DNA from: Pseudomonas frederiksbergensis
GTDB lineage: Bacteria; Pseudomonadota; Gammaproteobacteria; Pseudomonadales; Pseudomonadaceae
Direction of reading: 5' to 3'
Assembly: GCF_000802155.2 (NCBI RefSeq)
Contig: NZ_JQGJ02000017.1
Span: 43,056 to 107,055, forward strand
Length of the DNA: 64,000 nt
In this document: piece after piece, positions 17,192 to 26,029 of the stretch
Layout of the letters: each line of letters starts with the position of its first letter
Numbering within the stretch: position 1 is the stretch's first letter
Made by a program: the position numbers and the translations under genes
Notes under the pieces: generated by a model
Seen by the model: only the letters and a program-made list of their open reading frames with translations
The model's database searches: none
Told to the model about the DNA's origin: nothing

Positions 17192-18140
17192 AGCTTGCCC
17201 ACAGCGCGGTACATCCCACCCCGATGAACCCGAGCACCAGGAAGTACCCGTAGTGCCAGGTTAGCTCCGGCATGTTCTCGAAGTTCATCCCGTAGATGCC
17301 GGCCACCGCCGTCGGAAACGCCAGGATCGCCGCCCATGCGGCGAACTTGCGTTGCACCACGCTCTGGCGTGAGGCTTCGAGCAGCACGCCGATTTCAATG
17401 GTCTGGCTGGCGATGTCCGCCAGGGTCGCCAGGTCTTCCATCTGCCGCGTGACATGAATCTGCACATCGCGGAAGTACGGGCTCATGTTCTTGTCGATGA
17501 AGGGGAAGTCCAGGCGCTGCAGCTCTTCGCTGATCTCCACCATGGGCGCTGCGTAGCGACGCAGGCGCAGCACGTCGCGGCGCAGGCTGTGGAGGTTCTG
17601 GATATCTCGTTCATTCAGGGCGCTGCACAACACGTTGCGCTCAAGCTCGTCGATCTCGGCATGAATGGCTTCGCCCACCGGCTGGTAGTTCTCAATGACG
17701 AAATCGAGAATTGCGTAGAGGACGAAATCCTCGCCATGCTCCAGCAGGATCGGACGAGCCTCACAACGCTGGCGGACATGGGCGTAGGACGCCGAATGAC
17801 CGTTGCGGGCGGTAATGATGTAGCCCTTGCCTGCGAAGATATGGGTTTCGATGAATTGCAGCTTGCCGTCCTTGCGCACCGGCGAATACGTGACGATGAA
17901 CAGCGCATCGCCGAAGGTTTCCAGCTTCGGGCGGCTGTGCTTCTCCATCGCATCTTCAATCGCCAGCTCATGCAGGTCGAACTGGCGTTGCAGGTTGGTC
18001 AGCTCCTGGGTGCTGGGCTCTTCGAGGCCGATCCACACGAAGTGTCCGGGCTTGGCAGCCCAGGCGCTGCCTTCGTCGAGGGTGATATTGGTAATTTTCT
18101 TCCCGGCGCTGTAAACCGCAGCAGCAACAACTCTACCCAT
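17169..18140 (-). CDS. corA: Magnesium/cobalt transporter CorA
   Basis: A 323-residue inner-membrane channel for Mg2+ (and Co2+, Ni2+). A large cytoplasmic domain (about 1-260) precedes two C-terminal transmembrane helices; the selectivity motif GMNFENMPEL (YGMN at the end of TM1) is intact, and the C-terminus is basic (KRSGWL). Length is normal. The start is MGRVVAAAVYSAGKK at 18140. Confidence 0.95.
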   Translation of the reverse strand: MGRVVAAAVYSAGKKITNITLDEGSAWAAKPGHFVWIGLEEPSTQELTNLQRQFDLHELAIEDAMEKHSRPKLETFGDALFIVTYSPVRKDGKLQFIETHIFAGKGYIITARNGHSASYAHVRQRCEARPILLEHGEDFVLYAILDFVIENYQPVGEAIHAEIDELERNVLCSALNERDIQNLHSLRRDVLRLRRYAAPMVEISEELQRLDFPFIDKNMSPYFRDVQIHVTRQMEDLATLADIASQTIEIGVLLEASRQSVVQRKFAAWAAILAFPTAVAGIYGMNFENMPELTWHYGYFLVLGFIGVGCTALWASFKRSGWL

Positions 18141-18245
18141 GATGATGGTTCACTTCTTCTTGGAAATCTGGCAGTGGCAGGCAGCGTCCAGCTTAGCGCG
18201 CCACGCTGATTGAGAGTCAGCAAAATCCGCTGAGTTCGCCGCAAA

Positions 18246-18274
18246 AGAAAACCCGCCGTATGGGCGGGTTTTCT
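18246..18274 (-). terminator. Rho-independent terminator after the acyltransferase gene
   Basis: AGAAAACCCGCC (18246-18257) and GGCGGGTTTTCT (18263-18274) form a 12-bp stem with loop GTATG; read on the minus strand it ends in TTTTCTTTT just after the acyltransferase stop. Confidence 0.88.
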
Positions 18275-18276
18275 GT

Positions 18277-18999
18277 TCAGCCGATCTGCAACTGCCGGTC
18301 CATCGTCTCGATGCACTCGCGCATCTGCTCACGGCATTGGGCGATGAGGCGGGGCATGTCATCCATGCTCAGGCCCGTTGTAGGAATCGCCGGCAGAGAG
18401 CGTATGAGAATGTCGCCACTGCGCCAGCGATTAAGCTGCATATGCTTGATATAGGTGCTGACACACACCGGGATGATTGGCACCCCGGCGGCAATCGCCA
18501 TCTGGAACGCGCCTTTCTTGAACGGCAACAACTCCTCGCCCAGGTTGCGCGTGCCTTCCGGGAACACCCAGATGGAGGTGTCCTCGTGCTGCAAGGTGTG
18601 GGTGGTGGTCAGCATCGACTTGCGGGCCTTGATCGCATTGCCGCGGTCAATCAACACGTTGCCCGCCAGCCAGAACAACTGACCGAACAGCGGCACCCAT
18701 TTCAGGCTCTTCTTGCCAATGCACACGGTACGACGCGGCACCACGTTGCCGAAGACGAACAGATCATAGTTGGACTGGTGATTGGCGATGATCACGCTGC
18801 TATGGGCTTTATTCATCAGCGTGTCGACTTCGGCCTTGACCCGCAGGCGCAGGATCCACATCGCAGGGACTGCATAGAGCCTGGCGCATAAACGGCTGTT
18901 GTCAGGATTGAACGGCCGGCAAACACCGAGAATCACACCCAACACACCCGCCAGGATAAAGTGCAGGCCCATCAACGACATACGCAGTGCAAACAACAT
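18277..18999 (-). CDS. 1-acyl-sn-glycerol-3-phosphate acyltransferase family protein (PlsC-like)
   Basis: Membrane enzyme of phospholipid synthesis that acylates lysophosphatidate. About 240 residues: a hydrophobic N-terminus (about residues 8-30), catalytic NHQSNYD (the NHxxxxD motif), an FPEGTRN substrate motif and the GVPIIPV block. The start is uncertain: ATG 18999 (MLFALRMSLMG) is preferred, ATG 18981 and an upstream TTG (19059) are possible, none with a good ribosome site. Confidence 0.9.
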   Translation of the reverse strand: MLFALRMSLMGLHFILAGVLGVILGVCRPFNPDNSRLCARLYAVPAMWILRLRVKAEVDTLMNKAHSSVIIANHQSNYDLFVFGNVVPRRTVCIGKKSLKWVPLFGQLFWLAGNVLIDRGNAIKARKSMLTTTHTLQHEDTSIWVFPEGTRNLGEELLPFKKGAFQMAIAAGVPIIPVCVSTYIKHMQLNRWRSGDILIRSLPAIPTTGLSMDDMPRLIAQCREQMRECIETMDRQLQIG

Positions 19000-19186
19000 C
19001 AACAAGGCCCATTGGGACAAAAGGTGGCGCAGTGTACGGATGTGCACTGTTTTCAGCAATTGTCCCTATAGAGGGAGGAGATGGACGATGTTTAAGCTGA
19101 TGTTTCGAAACGCTGCGCAACAAGCGGCTTAGAGCGGTTGCCGATTTTCAAGCCGCAGGTGTCGTAGACCTTGCTTCAACCACGGT

Positions 19187-19876
19187 TCAGCCCATGTATT
19201 CCTGATCCAGCAATATCGCGCTGTCCAACGCATCCAGCAGCGCCTTGCGAACCTTCAGCTTGGTATTCTTGTGGGCGGTCATGTTGATTTTCTTCAACTG
19301 GCGTGCCGCTTCCAGTGCCGCGGCCTGCAATTCATCCGGCGACACCACTTTGTCGAAAAAGCCCGCGTCCACGGCGCCCTGGGGACTGAACATCTCTCCA
19401 TTGATGACCGAGCGGTGGAACGCCGATTTGCGCAACCGGTCCCGGGCCAGCTCGATGCCCGCATGGTGCATGGTCATGCCAATCTGCACTTCGTTCAGAC
19501 CGATGGTGAACGGTCCCTCGACACCAATGCGGTAGTCCGCCGACAACAACAGGAACGCACCCTTGGCCACGGCATGCCCGGGGCAAGCGACAACGACAGG
19601 GAAGGGGTGGGACAGCAAGCGGCGGGCCAGGGTCGAACCGGACGCCACCAGACTCACCGCTTCCTTGGGGCCGGCGGTCATCACTTTCAAATCGTACCCG
19701 CCCGACAAAATTCCCGGTTGCCCGGTAATGATCACCACCGCGCGATCGGCCACCGCCTGGTCCAGCGCGGCGTTAAACGCGACGATCACATCAGGCGAAA
19801 TGGCATTGACCTTGCCGTTGTTCAAGGTCAGGGTCGCGATACCGTCTTCGAGATGGTAGGCAATCAAGTCGCTCAT
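19187..19876 (-). CDS. Crotonase/enoyl-CoA hydratase family protein
   Basis: A 229-residue protein of the crotonase superfamily, somewhat shorter than classical EchA. It shows GQPGILSGGYDLKVM (first oxyanion region), VVACPGHAVAKGAFLLLSADYR (second) and an IGLNEVQIGM segment with one conserved Glu. The start MSDLIAYHLEDG at 19876 has AAGGAA 6 bases upstream. Substrate unknown; an isomerase or hydratase role in acyl-CoA metabolism is a family inference. Confidence 0.88.
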   Translation of the reverse strand: MSDLIAYHLEDGIATLTLNNGKVNAISPDVIVAFNAALDQAVADRAVVIITGQPGILSGGYDLKVMTAGPKEAVSLVASGSTLARRLLSHPFPVVVACPGHAVAKGAFLLLSADYRIGVEGPFTIGLNEVQIGMTMHHAGIELARDRLRKSAFHRSVINGEMFSPQGAVDAGFFDKVVSPDELQAAALEAARQLKKINMTAHKNTKLKVRKALLDALDSAILLDQEYMG

Positions 19877-20116
19877 GACTTTATTCCTTGTAAGAAAGAT
19901 GAAGCAGACGTTACCCACCGTCGCAGGCCAGGTAAAGCACCGTGACTGACTCACCGGTCAGCCCCGCCCCTCCCAAACGGCCTTGCCCGCCCCACAGGCC
20001 GCGCCCGCTTCTTAACTTCGGTACGCAGACAAAGCCAGAGTTTGGCCGGTTTGCCATGCTCCGGCCCGATTGAAACGCTGCCAGCCTTAACCACATGAAA
20101 ATTCTGAAAAAAAGCT

Positions 20117-20145
20117 TTGCCATCGCAAAGGCTTTCGACTACATT
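20117..20145 (+). promoter_or_regulatory. Sigma-70 promoter of tRNA-Ser
   Basis: TTGCCA (20117-20122), 17-base spacer, TACATT (20140-20145), followed by a GC-rich discriminator GCGCGCC as is usual for stable RNA genes. The tRNA starts 38 bases further on. Confidence 0.75.
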
Positions 20146-20182
20146 AGCGCGCCTCGACAGACTGAACAGTTTGCCGAGACAC

Positions 20183-20272
20183 GGTGAAGTGTCCGAGTGG
20201 CTTAAGGAGCACGCCTGGAAAGTGTGTATACAGGAAACTGTATCGAGAGTTCGAATCTCTCCTTCACCGCCA
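20183..20272 (+). tRNA. tRNA-Ser(GGA)
   Basis: A 90-base class II tRNA: acceptor GGTGAAG/CTTCACC, anticodon stem CACGC/GTGTG with loop CTGGAAA (anticodon GGA), a long variable arm as in serine tRNAs, T-loop GTTCGAATC, discriminator G and encoded CCA at 20270-20272. Reads UCC/UCU codons. Confidence 0.97.
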
Positions 20273-20283
20273 CATTCTACAAA

Positions 20284-20330
20284 CACAAACCCCTGATTTT
20301 CCTAGAGAAAGTCGGGGGTTTGTGGTTTTT
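20284..20330 (+). terminator. Terminator after tRNA-Ser
   Basis: CACAAACCCC (20284-20293) pairs with GGGGTTTGTG (20315-20324) over a long loop of about 20 bases, then GTTTTTGG. Confidence 0.75.
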
Positions 20331-20407
20331 GGTGTCTGGAAAAGGGCGATATGGGAACGATTTGGGAACAGCCACGCTTCTGTTCTGGCTGACACGGCCT
20401 GATCCCG

Positions 20408-20430
20408 AACAGTTTTCGAGGAAAGCTGTT
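20408..20430. promoter_or_regulatory. Imperfect palindrome upstream of uvsE
   Basis: AACAGTTTTC-GAG-GAAAGCTGTT matches 9 of 10 positions of a palindrome. It sits 76 bases before the uvsE start, in a plausible operator position, but does not match the LexA consensus CTG-N10-CAG. Confidence 0.4.
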
Positions 20431-20505
20431 TCAACAGCCAATCCAAAACAACGACCCGATCACCAGGATGTCTACCGCCAACACGGACAACGGCCAGGAC
20501 CTCCC

Positions 20506-21528
20506 ATGACCCACCCCCGAATTGGCTTCGCCTGCCAATACCGACATCCTGATCGCGGCCTCTCGGTGGCTGCGCTAAAGACAATCGAAGCCCCCTTCAA
20601 TCCGCGCACCACGACGTTACGATGGATGGACAGCGTCTCTCCACGGGTCGCCCGCGACAAGCTGTTGGAAATCATCACGCACAACCTCGACGCGCAGTTG
20701 CGCCTTATCGCCTACGTCGCCGAGCTGCCCCCGACCTTGCGCATGCTTCGACTGAGCAGCGATCTGTTGCCGTTCTATAGTCATCCGAAAGTGAGCGCGT
20801 TCTATCAGGACCCTGCCATTCAAAGCCAACTGGAAAAACGCTTCGGCGCGATTGGTGCGCTGGCGCGTTCAGCGGATATCCGGCTGTCCTTTCATCCTGG
20901 CCAATATTGCGTGCTGGGTTCGGATAAGCCGCCGGTGGTGGAGAACAGTCTCGCCGAGTTCGAATACCACGCCGACATGATCCGGATGATGGGCTTCGGT
21001 CAACGTTTCCAGGATTTTAAATGCAATGTGCACATCGCCGGGCGGCTAGGGGGCGAGGGGATACGTTCGGTCTGGCCGCGGTTGTCAGAGGTGGCGCGCA
21101 ATTGCATCACCTTCGAGAACGATGAAAAGACCTACGGAGTGGATGACTGCCTGCAACTCTCCGATCTGGCGCCCGTCGTGCTGGATATCCATCACTGTTG
21201 GATCAACGAGAACGATTACATCGCGCCGGATTCCCCACGAGTCGATCGCATCATTGAAAGTTGGCGCGGCGTACGGCCCACCATGCATTACTCGCAACCA
21301 CCGGAGCGACTGCAGGAGTTGGGTTTCGATGCAGACGATAAGCTTGAGATGGAAGCGTTGTTGAAGGTGGTGTCCAAGCGAGACCTATACGGCCACAGCG
21401 CGCAAATGTGGAATCGCTGGACGAACCAGTACGCCCTCAGGTTTCTGGACCGGTTCGACATAATGTTGGAGGCCAAGGACAAGAACGTGGCAGCGCAGGA
21501 TTTTTATGAGGACGTTGTCCAGCGTTAA
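20506..21528 (+). CDS. uvsE: UV DNA damage endonuclease UvsE/UVDE family
   Basis: A 340-residue TIM-barrel endonuclease that nicks DNA 5' of UV photoproducts. The start MTHPRIGFACQYRHP at 20506 (AGGA upstream) is the family N-terminus; the longer frame reaches into the tRNA. Metal-binding motifs are visible: RLSFHPGQYCVL, KCNVHIAG, ITFENDEKTYG, VVLDIHHCWIN and a closing MLEAKDKN. It is an alternative excision pathway to UvrABC, scattered in bacteria, and fits the accessory character of the region downstream of tRNA-Ser. Confidence 0.92.
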   Translation: MTHPRIGFACQYRHPDRGLSVAALKTIEAPFNPRTTTLRWMDSVSPRVARDKLLEIITHNLDAQLRLIAYVAELPPTLRMLRLSSDLLPFYSHPKVSAFYQDPAIQSQLEKRFGAIGALARSADIRLSFHPGQYCVLGSDKPPVVENSLAEFEYHADMIRMMGFGQRFQDFKCNVHIAGRLGGEGIRSVWPRLSEVARNCITFENDEKTYGVDDCLQLSDLAPVVLDIHHCWINENDYIAPDSPRVDRIIESWRGVRPTMHYSQPPERLQELGFDADDKLEMEALLKVVSKRDLYGHSAQMWNRWTNQYALRFLDRFDIMLEAKDKNVAAQDFYEDVVQR

Positions 21529-21668
21529 TCGAATGACAAAATACGGGCTGGCCCAACACCAAACAGCATCAGGCAACCGCGCAGCAGTATCGAGCAAAGA
21601 CCTTTTCTCATGGGCCGTTAAGGTTTTCTTGAAAGAACGTCTCAACTTAATTGCTGTGGGAGAACATC

Positions 21669-22163
21669 ATGACCAAGTGGATGAGTTTGGCTTGGCAAGC
21701 CCGAGTGCTCGCACTGTCTTTCCTATTCTCAGCTGGCAGCAGCTGGGCTTCGGAAAGCGTTCAAGACACTAATACGGATCTGGTCCGCCAGGCTTTTGCG
21801 AATTGGCAGCAGGGCAAAGGCACGGTGTTCGACCTGCTGGCGCCCGATGCGAAATGGACGGTGGCTGGGACAAGCCCTGTGTCCGGTGTCTACACCAGCA
21901 AGGCTGAGCTGGCCCGAGCCGTGCGCCCGATCACCGCTCGGTTGGCTACGCCGATTGTCCCAACGGTGCAAAGCATCATCGCTGAGAACGATGTCGTGGT
22001 TGTTCTCTGGCGTGGCACAGCCACAGCACTTGATCACAAGCCCTATAACAATACTTATATGTGGCACATGACGCTCAAGGACGGGCAAATCATACAAGTG
22101 ACGGCATTGTTGGACACTTATGTCCTGGATGAACTCATGCGTCGGGTGACGCCAGCGCAATAA
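21669..22163 (+). CDS. Exported NTF2-like (SnoaL-type) protein
   Basis: A 164-residue protein with a signal peptide (about 1-27, ending SWASES) and an NTF2-like alpha+beta cone: LVRQAFANWQQGKGTVFDLLAPDAKWTVAG and the TYMWHMTLKDGQIIQVTALLDTYVLDELM terminus. Such folds bind small hydrophobic molecules; no catalytic residues can be assigned. GGGAGA precedes the ATG. The last 29 bases overlap the end of the convergent EamA gene. Confidence 0.8.
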   Translation: MTKWMSLAWQARVLALSFLFSAGSSWASESVQDTNTDLVRQAFANWQQGKGTVFDLLAPDAKWTVAGTSPVSGVYTSKAELARAVRPITARLATPIVPTVQSIIAENDVVVVLWRGTATALDHKPYNNTYMWHMTLKDGQIIQVTALLDTYVLDELMRRVTPAQ

Positions 22164-23112
22164 CTTTTACAGGATCCCGCGTCGTCAGGATGATCCGCAC
22201 CCCCATGACCACCCCAACCAGCACCGCCGCAAGCCCCGACGTTTCCAGGAGCGTCGGCAGCCGGCCGTGAAACCACAAGCCAAGCAGCGTCGCGAACAGC
22301 GACTCCAGGGCGATCAATTGCCCGGAAAGCACCATGGGCAAACGCCGCGACGCGGCGTTCCAGGCCCAGGCCCCGACAAAGGATGACATCAACGCGATCA
22401 CGAAACCCCAGAGATATAAATGCCCCGCAACGGGAACGCTGAAACCCAGGCTCGGTAGTTTGAACAGGTCGAACGCTTGTACCACCGGTAACAAGCACAA
22501 GGTGCCCAGGCCGGCGCCAGTCATCATGAGGCCGGTCCACGCGCCAGACGCGTGGGCTGGCAGCGTGAGCAAGGCGCGCTGGTTCAACCAACTGAATGCG
22601 AGCCACAAGATCACGGCTCCGATTGAAAACAATAATCCCATCAACCACGATCCGCCGCCTGCAACGGGTTGATGGAGCGCGCCGAGATTCGACAGCAGAA
22701 GTCCGACCGTCAGGAATATCAGTGGGATCGCCAGTTTGCGCCACTGGAGGGTCTTGGAGGTGGCGTTGCCCAGCAGCGCCAGCAATACCGGCACCATTCC
22801 AATGAAGGCCGGGGTCAGCACCGGCCCGCCGAAAATGATGCCGGCGGCGATGCACGCGCTATAACCGAGGTAGCCGATCACGCCCAGGCTTGCGCCCAGA
22901 AGCACCTGGTCGCGATGCAGTAGCCTCAACTGGGCCCGATAAAGCAGCACGACACCCAGGCCCAAGGCACCGGCAATCAGGAACCTTACGACCAACAAAT
23001 CATGGATCGTATAGGCGCCGGTGACGTAGGGCGCGATGAAATTCAACGCCCAGCTCAGTGTCGCGACGATTGCGAGGGCTACACCGGCGATGAGGTTTGA
23101 GTGCGTCTTCAA
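22135..23112 (-). CDS. EamA/DMT-superfamily exporter
   Basis: A 325-residue inner-membrane protein with about ten hydrophobic segments in two EamA repeats, each with a conserved Pro/Gly pattern (GVALAIVATLSWALNFIAPYV; GLLFSIGAVILWLAFSWLN). A TTG start at 23112 gives MKTHSNLIAG, the usual DMT N-terminus; an upstream GTG (23142) is less likely. Probably exports amino acids or analogues. Divergent from a GNAT gene. Confidence 0.85.
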   Translation of the reverse strand: MKTHSNLIAGVALAIVATLSWALNFIAPYVTGAYTIHDLLVVRFLIAGALGLGVVLLYRAQLRLLHRDQVLLGASLGVIGYLGYSACIAAGIIFGGPVLTPAFIGMVPVLLALLGNATSKTLQWRKLAIPLIFLTVGLLLSNLGALHQPVAGGGSWLMGLLFSIGAVILWLAFSWLNQRALLTLPAHASGAWTGLMMTGAGLGTLCLLPVVQAFDLFKLPSLGFSVPVAGHLYLWGFVIALMSSFVGAWAWNAASRRLPMVLSGQLIALESLFATLLGLWFHGRLPTLLETSGLAAVLVGVVMGVRIILTTRDPVKVIALASPDA

Positions 23113-23315
23113 TGTCAGGCAGGTTCTCCGATACGCCACCAATGAACGTCGATTTCATCATCGGTATGCGGTTCAATGTACTGAGCGCCTTCAGTGTAGG
23201 TCGTGAAACGATGTGATTGGAAGTTGCGGTGGCTGAGTGTGCAACCTGGCTTTTCCGACTCAAGCTGGCAGCATCCGCTCTGCAGGACGCCACAACATCA
23301 AAAAAGGAATTTACC

Positions 23316-23888
23316 TTGGGAATCATCCCCACCTTCCAAACCCGCCGCCTCATCCTCACGCCCTTGGCGCTGACGGACGCACCGGCAATTCAACGGCTAT
23401 TCCCACATTGGGAAGTGGTCCGTTACCTGGACCGCCGCGTACCCTGGCCTTACCCGGCTGACGGCGCGCTGACCTACGTGCGCGACCATGCGCTGCCCGC
23501 CGTTGCCGCCGGACGCGAGTGGCACTGGATGATTCGTTTAGCCGAAGAGCCCACACAGCGCATCGGCAACATCAGCCTCTACGACCAGCCAGGCAATAAC
23601 CGCGGTTTCTGGCTGGCACAGCAATGGCAGGGAAAAGGCTACACGCGCGAGGCTTGCGCGGTAGTCAACGGCTATTGGTTCGAAACGCTGGAGCGTCCGG
23701 TCATGCGAGTGCCGAAGGCGGTTGGCAACCTGGCTTCGCGCAAGATTTCGGAGCGTGAAGGGATGCGCATGATCGGGACGCAGCAGGGTGATTTTGTCTG
23801 CGGGGCGTTGCTAAAGGAAATTTGGGAAATGACGCTTGAGGAGTGGTCTAGGGCAAAAGCTGCGTCAAGGACACCCAGTTGTACCTGA
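23316..23888 (+). CDS. GNAT-family N-acetyltransferase (RimJ/RimL-like)
   Basis: A 190-residue acetyltransferase. It starts with TTG at 23316, preceded by AAAAAGGAA 7 bases away; the usual TxRLxLxPL opening follows (FQTRRLILTPLALTDAP). Motif A is present in modified form (FWLAQQWQGKGYTREA), with NLASRKISEREGMRMIG as the final element. Substrate probably an amino group of a small molecule or protein N-terminus. Divergent from EamA; 55 bases before the DapF-like gene, same strand. Confidence 0.87.
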   Translation: MGIIPTFQTRRLILTPLALTDAPAIQRLFPHWEVVRYLDRRVPWPYPADGALTYVRDHALPAVAAGREWHWMIRLAEEPTQRIGNISLYDQPGNNRGFWLAQQWQGKGYTREACAVVNGYWFETLERPVMRVPKAVGNLASRKISEREGMRMIGTQQGDFVCGALLKEIWEMTLEEWSRAKAASRTPSCT

Positions 23889-23943
23889 ATGAGCCCAGAT
23901 TGCTCCGAGTCACTTTGGCCAGACCCATACCAGGATCAAATTC

Positions 23944-24747
23944 ATGCCGCTGAACTTCCACAAAATGCACGCCAACGGCGATGACTTCGTTATTGTCGAT
24001 TCACGAAACTCGGCCAGTCCGGTGACAAGTGCCATAGCGCAGCGAATGGGCGATCGCAACCGCGGGGTGGGCTTCAACCAACTCGCGGTGCTGCTCGATT
24101 GCGACGATGCCGCTGCGCGGTTGATTTTCTGGAATGCGGATGGCTCCGCACTGGATGTTTGTGGCAGCGCGACGCGGGGTGCGGCGGACCTGCTCATGCG
24201 CGAAGCAAATGTGACTTCGCTGATGCTGCGCACTCACCGTGGTCTGCTGACTTGCGAACGTACCCCAACCGGCAACATTTCAGTCGACATGGGCGTACCG
24301 CTTTTCGACTGGTCGGACATCCCTTTGGCGCAAGCAGTGGACACCGCTGCCTTGCCACTGGCTGGCAATCCAGCCGCGTGCAGCATGGGTAATCCGCACT
24401 GCACCTATTTTGTCGATGATCTGGCCGGCCTTGATATCGCGACGGTCGGACCGGCTATCGAAACCGACGCTCTATTTCCACTCAAGACCAACGTTCATTT
24501 TGTCCAGATCATTGATCGCAGGCACATTCGATTGCGCATCTGGGAGCGTGGCGCCGGGGTCGCGCTGGGTTCAGGTTCTTGCTCCTGTGGTGCGGTTGTT
24601 AACGGAATTCGTCGGGGTTTGCTGGACAGCACCGTCGAGGTTGAATGCGATGGCGGAAGTGTGACCGTGCAATGGGATGGCGTGGGGTCTGTCTTTCTTG
24701 TCGGGCCGGTGGCGGCGAGTTTTTCGGGGACGATGAACGTCGGCTGA
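23944..24747 (+). CDS. Diaminopimelate-epimerase-like protein lacking the second catalytic cysteine
   Basis: A 267-residue DapF-fold protein (KMHANGDDFVIVDSR; DRNRGVGFNQL; MGNPHCTYFVDD). The first catalytic Cys (C73 in DVCGSAT) is kept. In the second motif, where DapF has ERGxGETxACGTGAC, this protein reads ERGAGVALGSGSCSC: Ser210 replaces the second catalytic Cys and Val206 the Glu of GET. A normal two-base epimerase mechanism is therefore doubtful; dehydratase, lyase, or a different racemisation is possible. Being a second, divergent copy near exporter and GNAT genes, it is unlikely to be the lysine-pathway enzyme. Confidence 0.83.
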   Translation: MPLNFHKMHANGDDFVIVDSRNSASPVTSAIAQRMGDRNRGVGFNQLAVLLDCDDAAARLIFWNADGSALDVCGSATRGAADLLMREANVTSLMLRTHRGLLTCERTPTGNISVDMGVPLFDWSDIPLAQAVDTAALPLAGNPAACSMGNPHCTYFVDDLAGLDIATVGPAIETDALFPLKTNVHFVQIIDRRHIRLRIWERGAGVALGSGSCSCGAVVNGIRRGLLDSTVEVECDGGSVTVQWDGVGSVFLVGPVAASFSGTMNVG

Positions 24748-24887
24748 GCGGTTTGGGTTTCTGACACCAAAGGGTTGATCGGAAAGTTATGTGCTATTTT
24801 CCAGGATACGGTCCTGGCGCCCGGAATGTCTGAGCAAAATCAGGTCAGCCAAGCTACCAGACGCGCTTCACATTAATGTTTATCACC

Positions 24888-25091
24888 TCACCCGCTGGTA
24901 AAGATAAGCAAGGCGATGAGAATCGCGAGAAGTGCGAGCATCACAAAGCCGCCGACGACAACCGCCCAACCCCAGGCAAAACCGCTCTCTCCCTTGAAAC
25001 GGCCACCGCTGAGTAGGCGAAGGATGAATGCGCCAATCCGATGTGCCAACGTGTTGATCAGGCAATCAAAAATGTATTTTGGTCCCGGCAT
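24888..25091 (-). CDS. Small membrane protein (67 aa)
   Basis: ATG 25091 starts 2 bases after the TGA of the HD-domain gene, suggesting coupled translation. The product has a short amphipathic N-terminal segment (IFDCLINTLAHRIGAFILRLL) and one C-terminal transmembrane helix (about residues 40-65, VVVGGFVMLALLAILIALL). No known family recognised. Confidence 0.65.
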   Translation of the reverse strand: MPGPKYIFDCLINTLAHRIGAFILRLLSGGRFKGESGFAWGWAVVVGGFVMLALLAILIALLIFTSG

Positions 25092-25092
25092 T

Positions 25093-25779
25093 TCAGTCGA
25101 GACGGCCAATGGCACGTGCAAGATTGGCGCGTGCCTGCTGTTCGAATGCGTCGAAGTATGCTGCGGTCGTATAAATGCGCCCGCGTGACAGGAAGCCTTC
25201 AAGCACTTGGCGCCGTTTTTGGCGGTATACAGGCAGTGGAACAAGCTGATACTCGCTGCGGATTTGCTGATCGTATTCCTCGAACCGTTCGAACGATGCC
25301 CCCAGGATCGCCAGATCCGTGTCCACCAGCACCGCTTCGTCTGCCGACGCTGGGGCACCGTCGTGTCGCGTCACCATGACCAGGTCGTAAAGCCTGCGTC
25401 GCGTTTCATCGCCCAGGCCGCCATCACGTGCCACGTCGTCCAGCCATTGCGCACTGCGCAGCTCGTTGTCGCTGCGCAGAGGGTCGTAGATCGCATCATG
25501 GAACCATAGCGCGAGGTCGACTTCGGCTGGGGCTTGGCAGGTAGCGTTGACGCACTGGCGCACCTGAAGGCATTCCTTCAAATGCTGCAGGTTGTGGTAA
25601 GCGCGATGCGGCTCGCTGTAGTGTCGAATGAGTGTTTCGTACGTTTCTCGTGACGCGTTTTCAACGCCCAGCTCCGCCCAGACACAAGCCCAGGCGGCGA
25701 GCCCTGTGCCCTCGGCCACGACGAGGTCGCCGTGTGTGCTGGCCGGGAGTGAACCGTTCCCTTCTGGCGAACCCGTCAT
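25093..25779 (-). CDS. Metal-dependent HD-domain hydrolase-like protein
   Basis: A 228-residue HD-superfamily protein. Metal-binding motifs YHNLQHL (about residue 60) and LWFHDAIYD (about 90) are intact, with downstream DTDLAILGA. Members act on nucleotides or phosphoesters, but the substrate of this group is unknown. GGAGGAACG directly precedes the ATG at 25779. Upstream gene of a two-gene operon with the 67-aa membrane protein. Confidence 0.83.
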   Translation of the reverse strand: MTGSPEGNGSLPASTHGDLVVAEGTGLAAWACVWAELGVENASRETYETLIRHYSEPHRAYHNLQHLKECLQVRQCVNATCQAPAEVDLALWFHDAIYDPLRSDNELRSAQWLDDVARDGGLGDETRRRLYDLVMVTRHDGAPASADEAVLVDTDLAILGASFERFEEYDQQIRSEYQLVPLPVYRQKRRQVLEGFLSRGRIYTTAAYFDAFEQQARANLARAIGRLD

Positions 25780-26029
25780 CGTTCCTCCTGCGCTTCAAAA
25801 AATGAAAAAAGGCGACACCCAACAAGCTTGAACGAGGATCCATCCTGGTGGCTCCAACCATAGGGTGCTTTCAGCCTGAGCATCGGCGCAACCGTCTATC
25901 GCGTCCTTCTTATCTGCACAGACATGTTTTGAACTAGTCGGCGTTCCCTCCGAACGAAAACATCAGTAGGTGCGCATAACGAGGGAATTTCATGGCTGGC
26001 GCACCGACTCTGCCCTGGAGGTGTTCCAA

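Noticed and set aside
20224..20505. N-terminal extension of UvsE into tRNA-Ser
   Set aside because: It reads through the tRNA and its terminator; the family start is ATG 20506.
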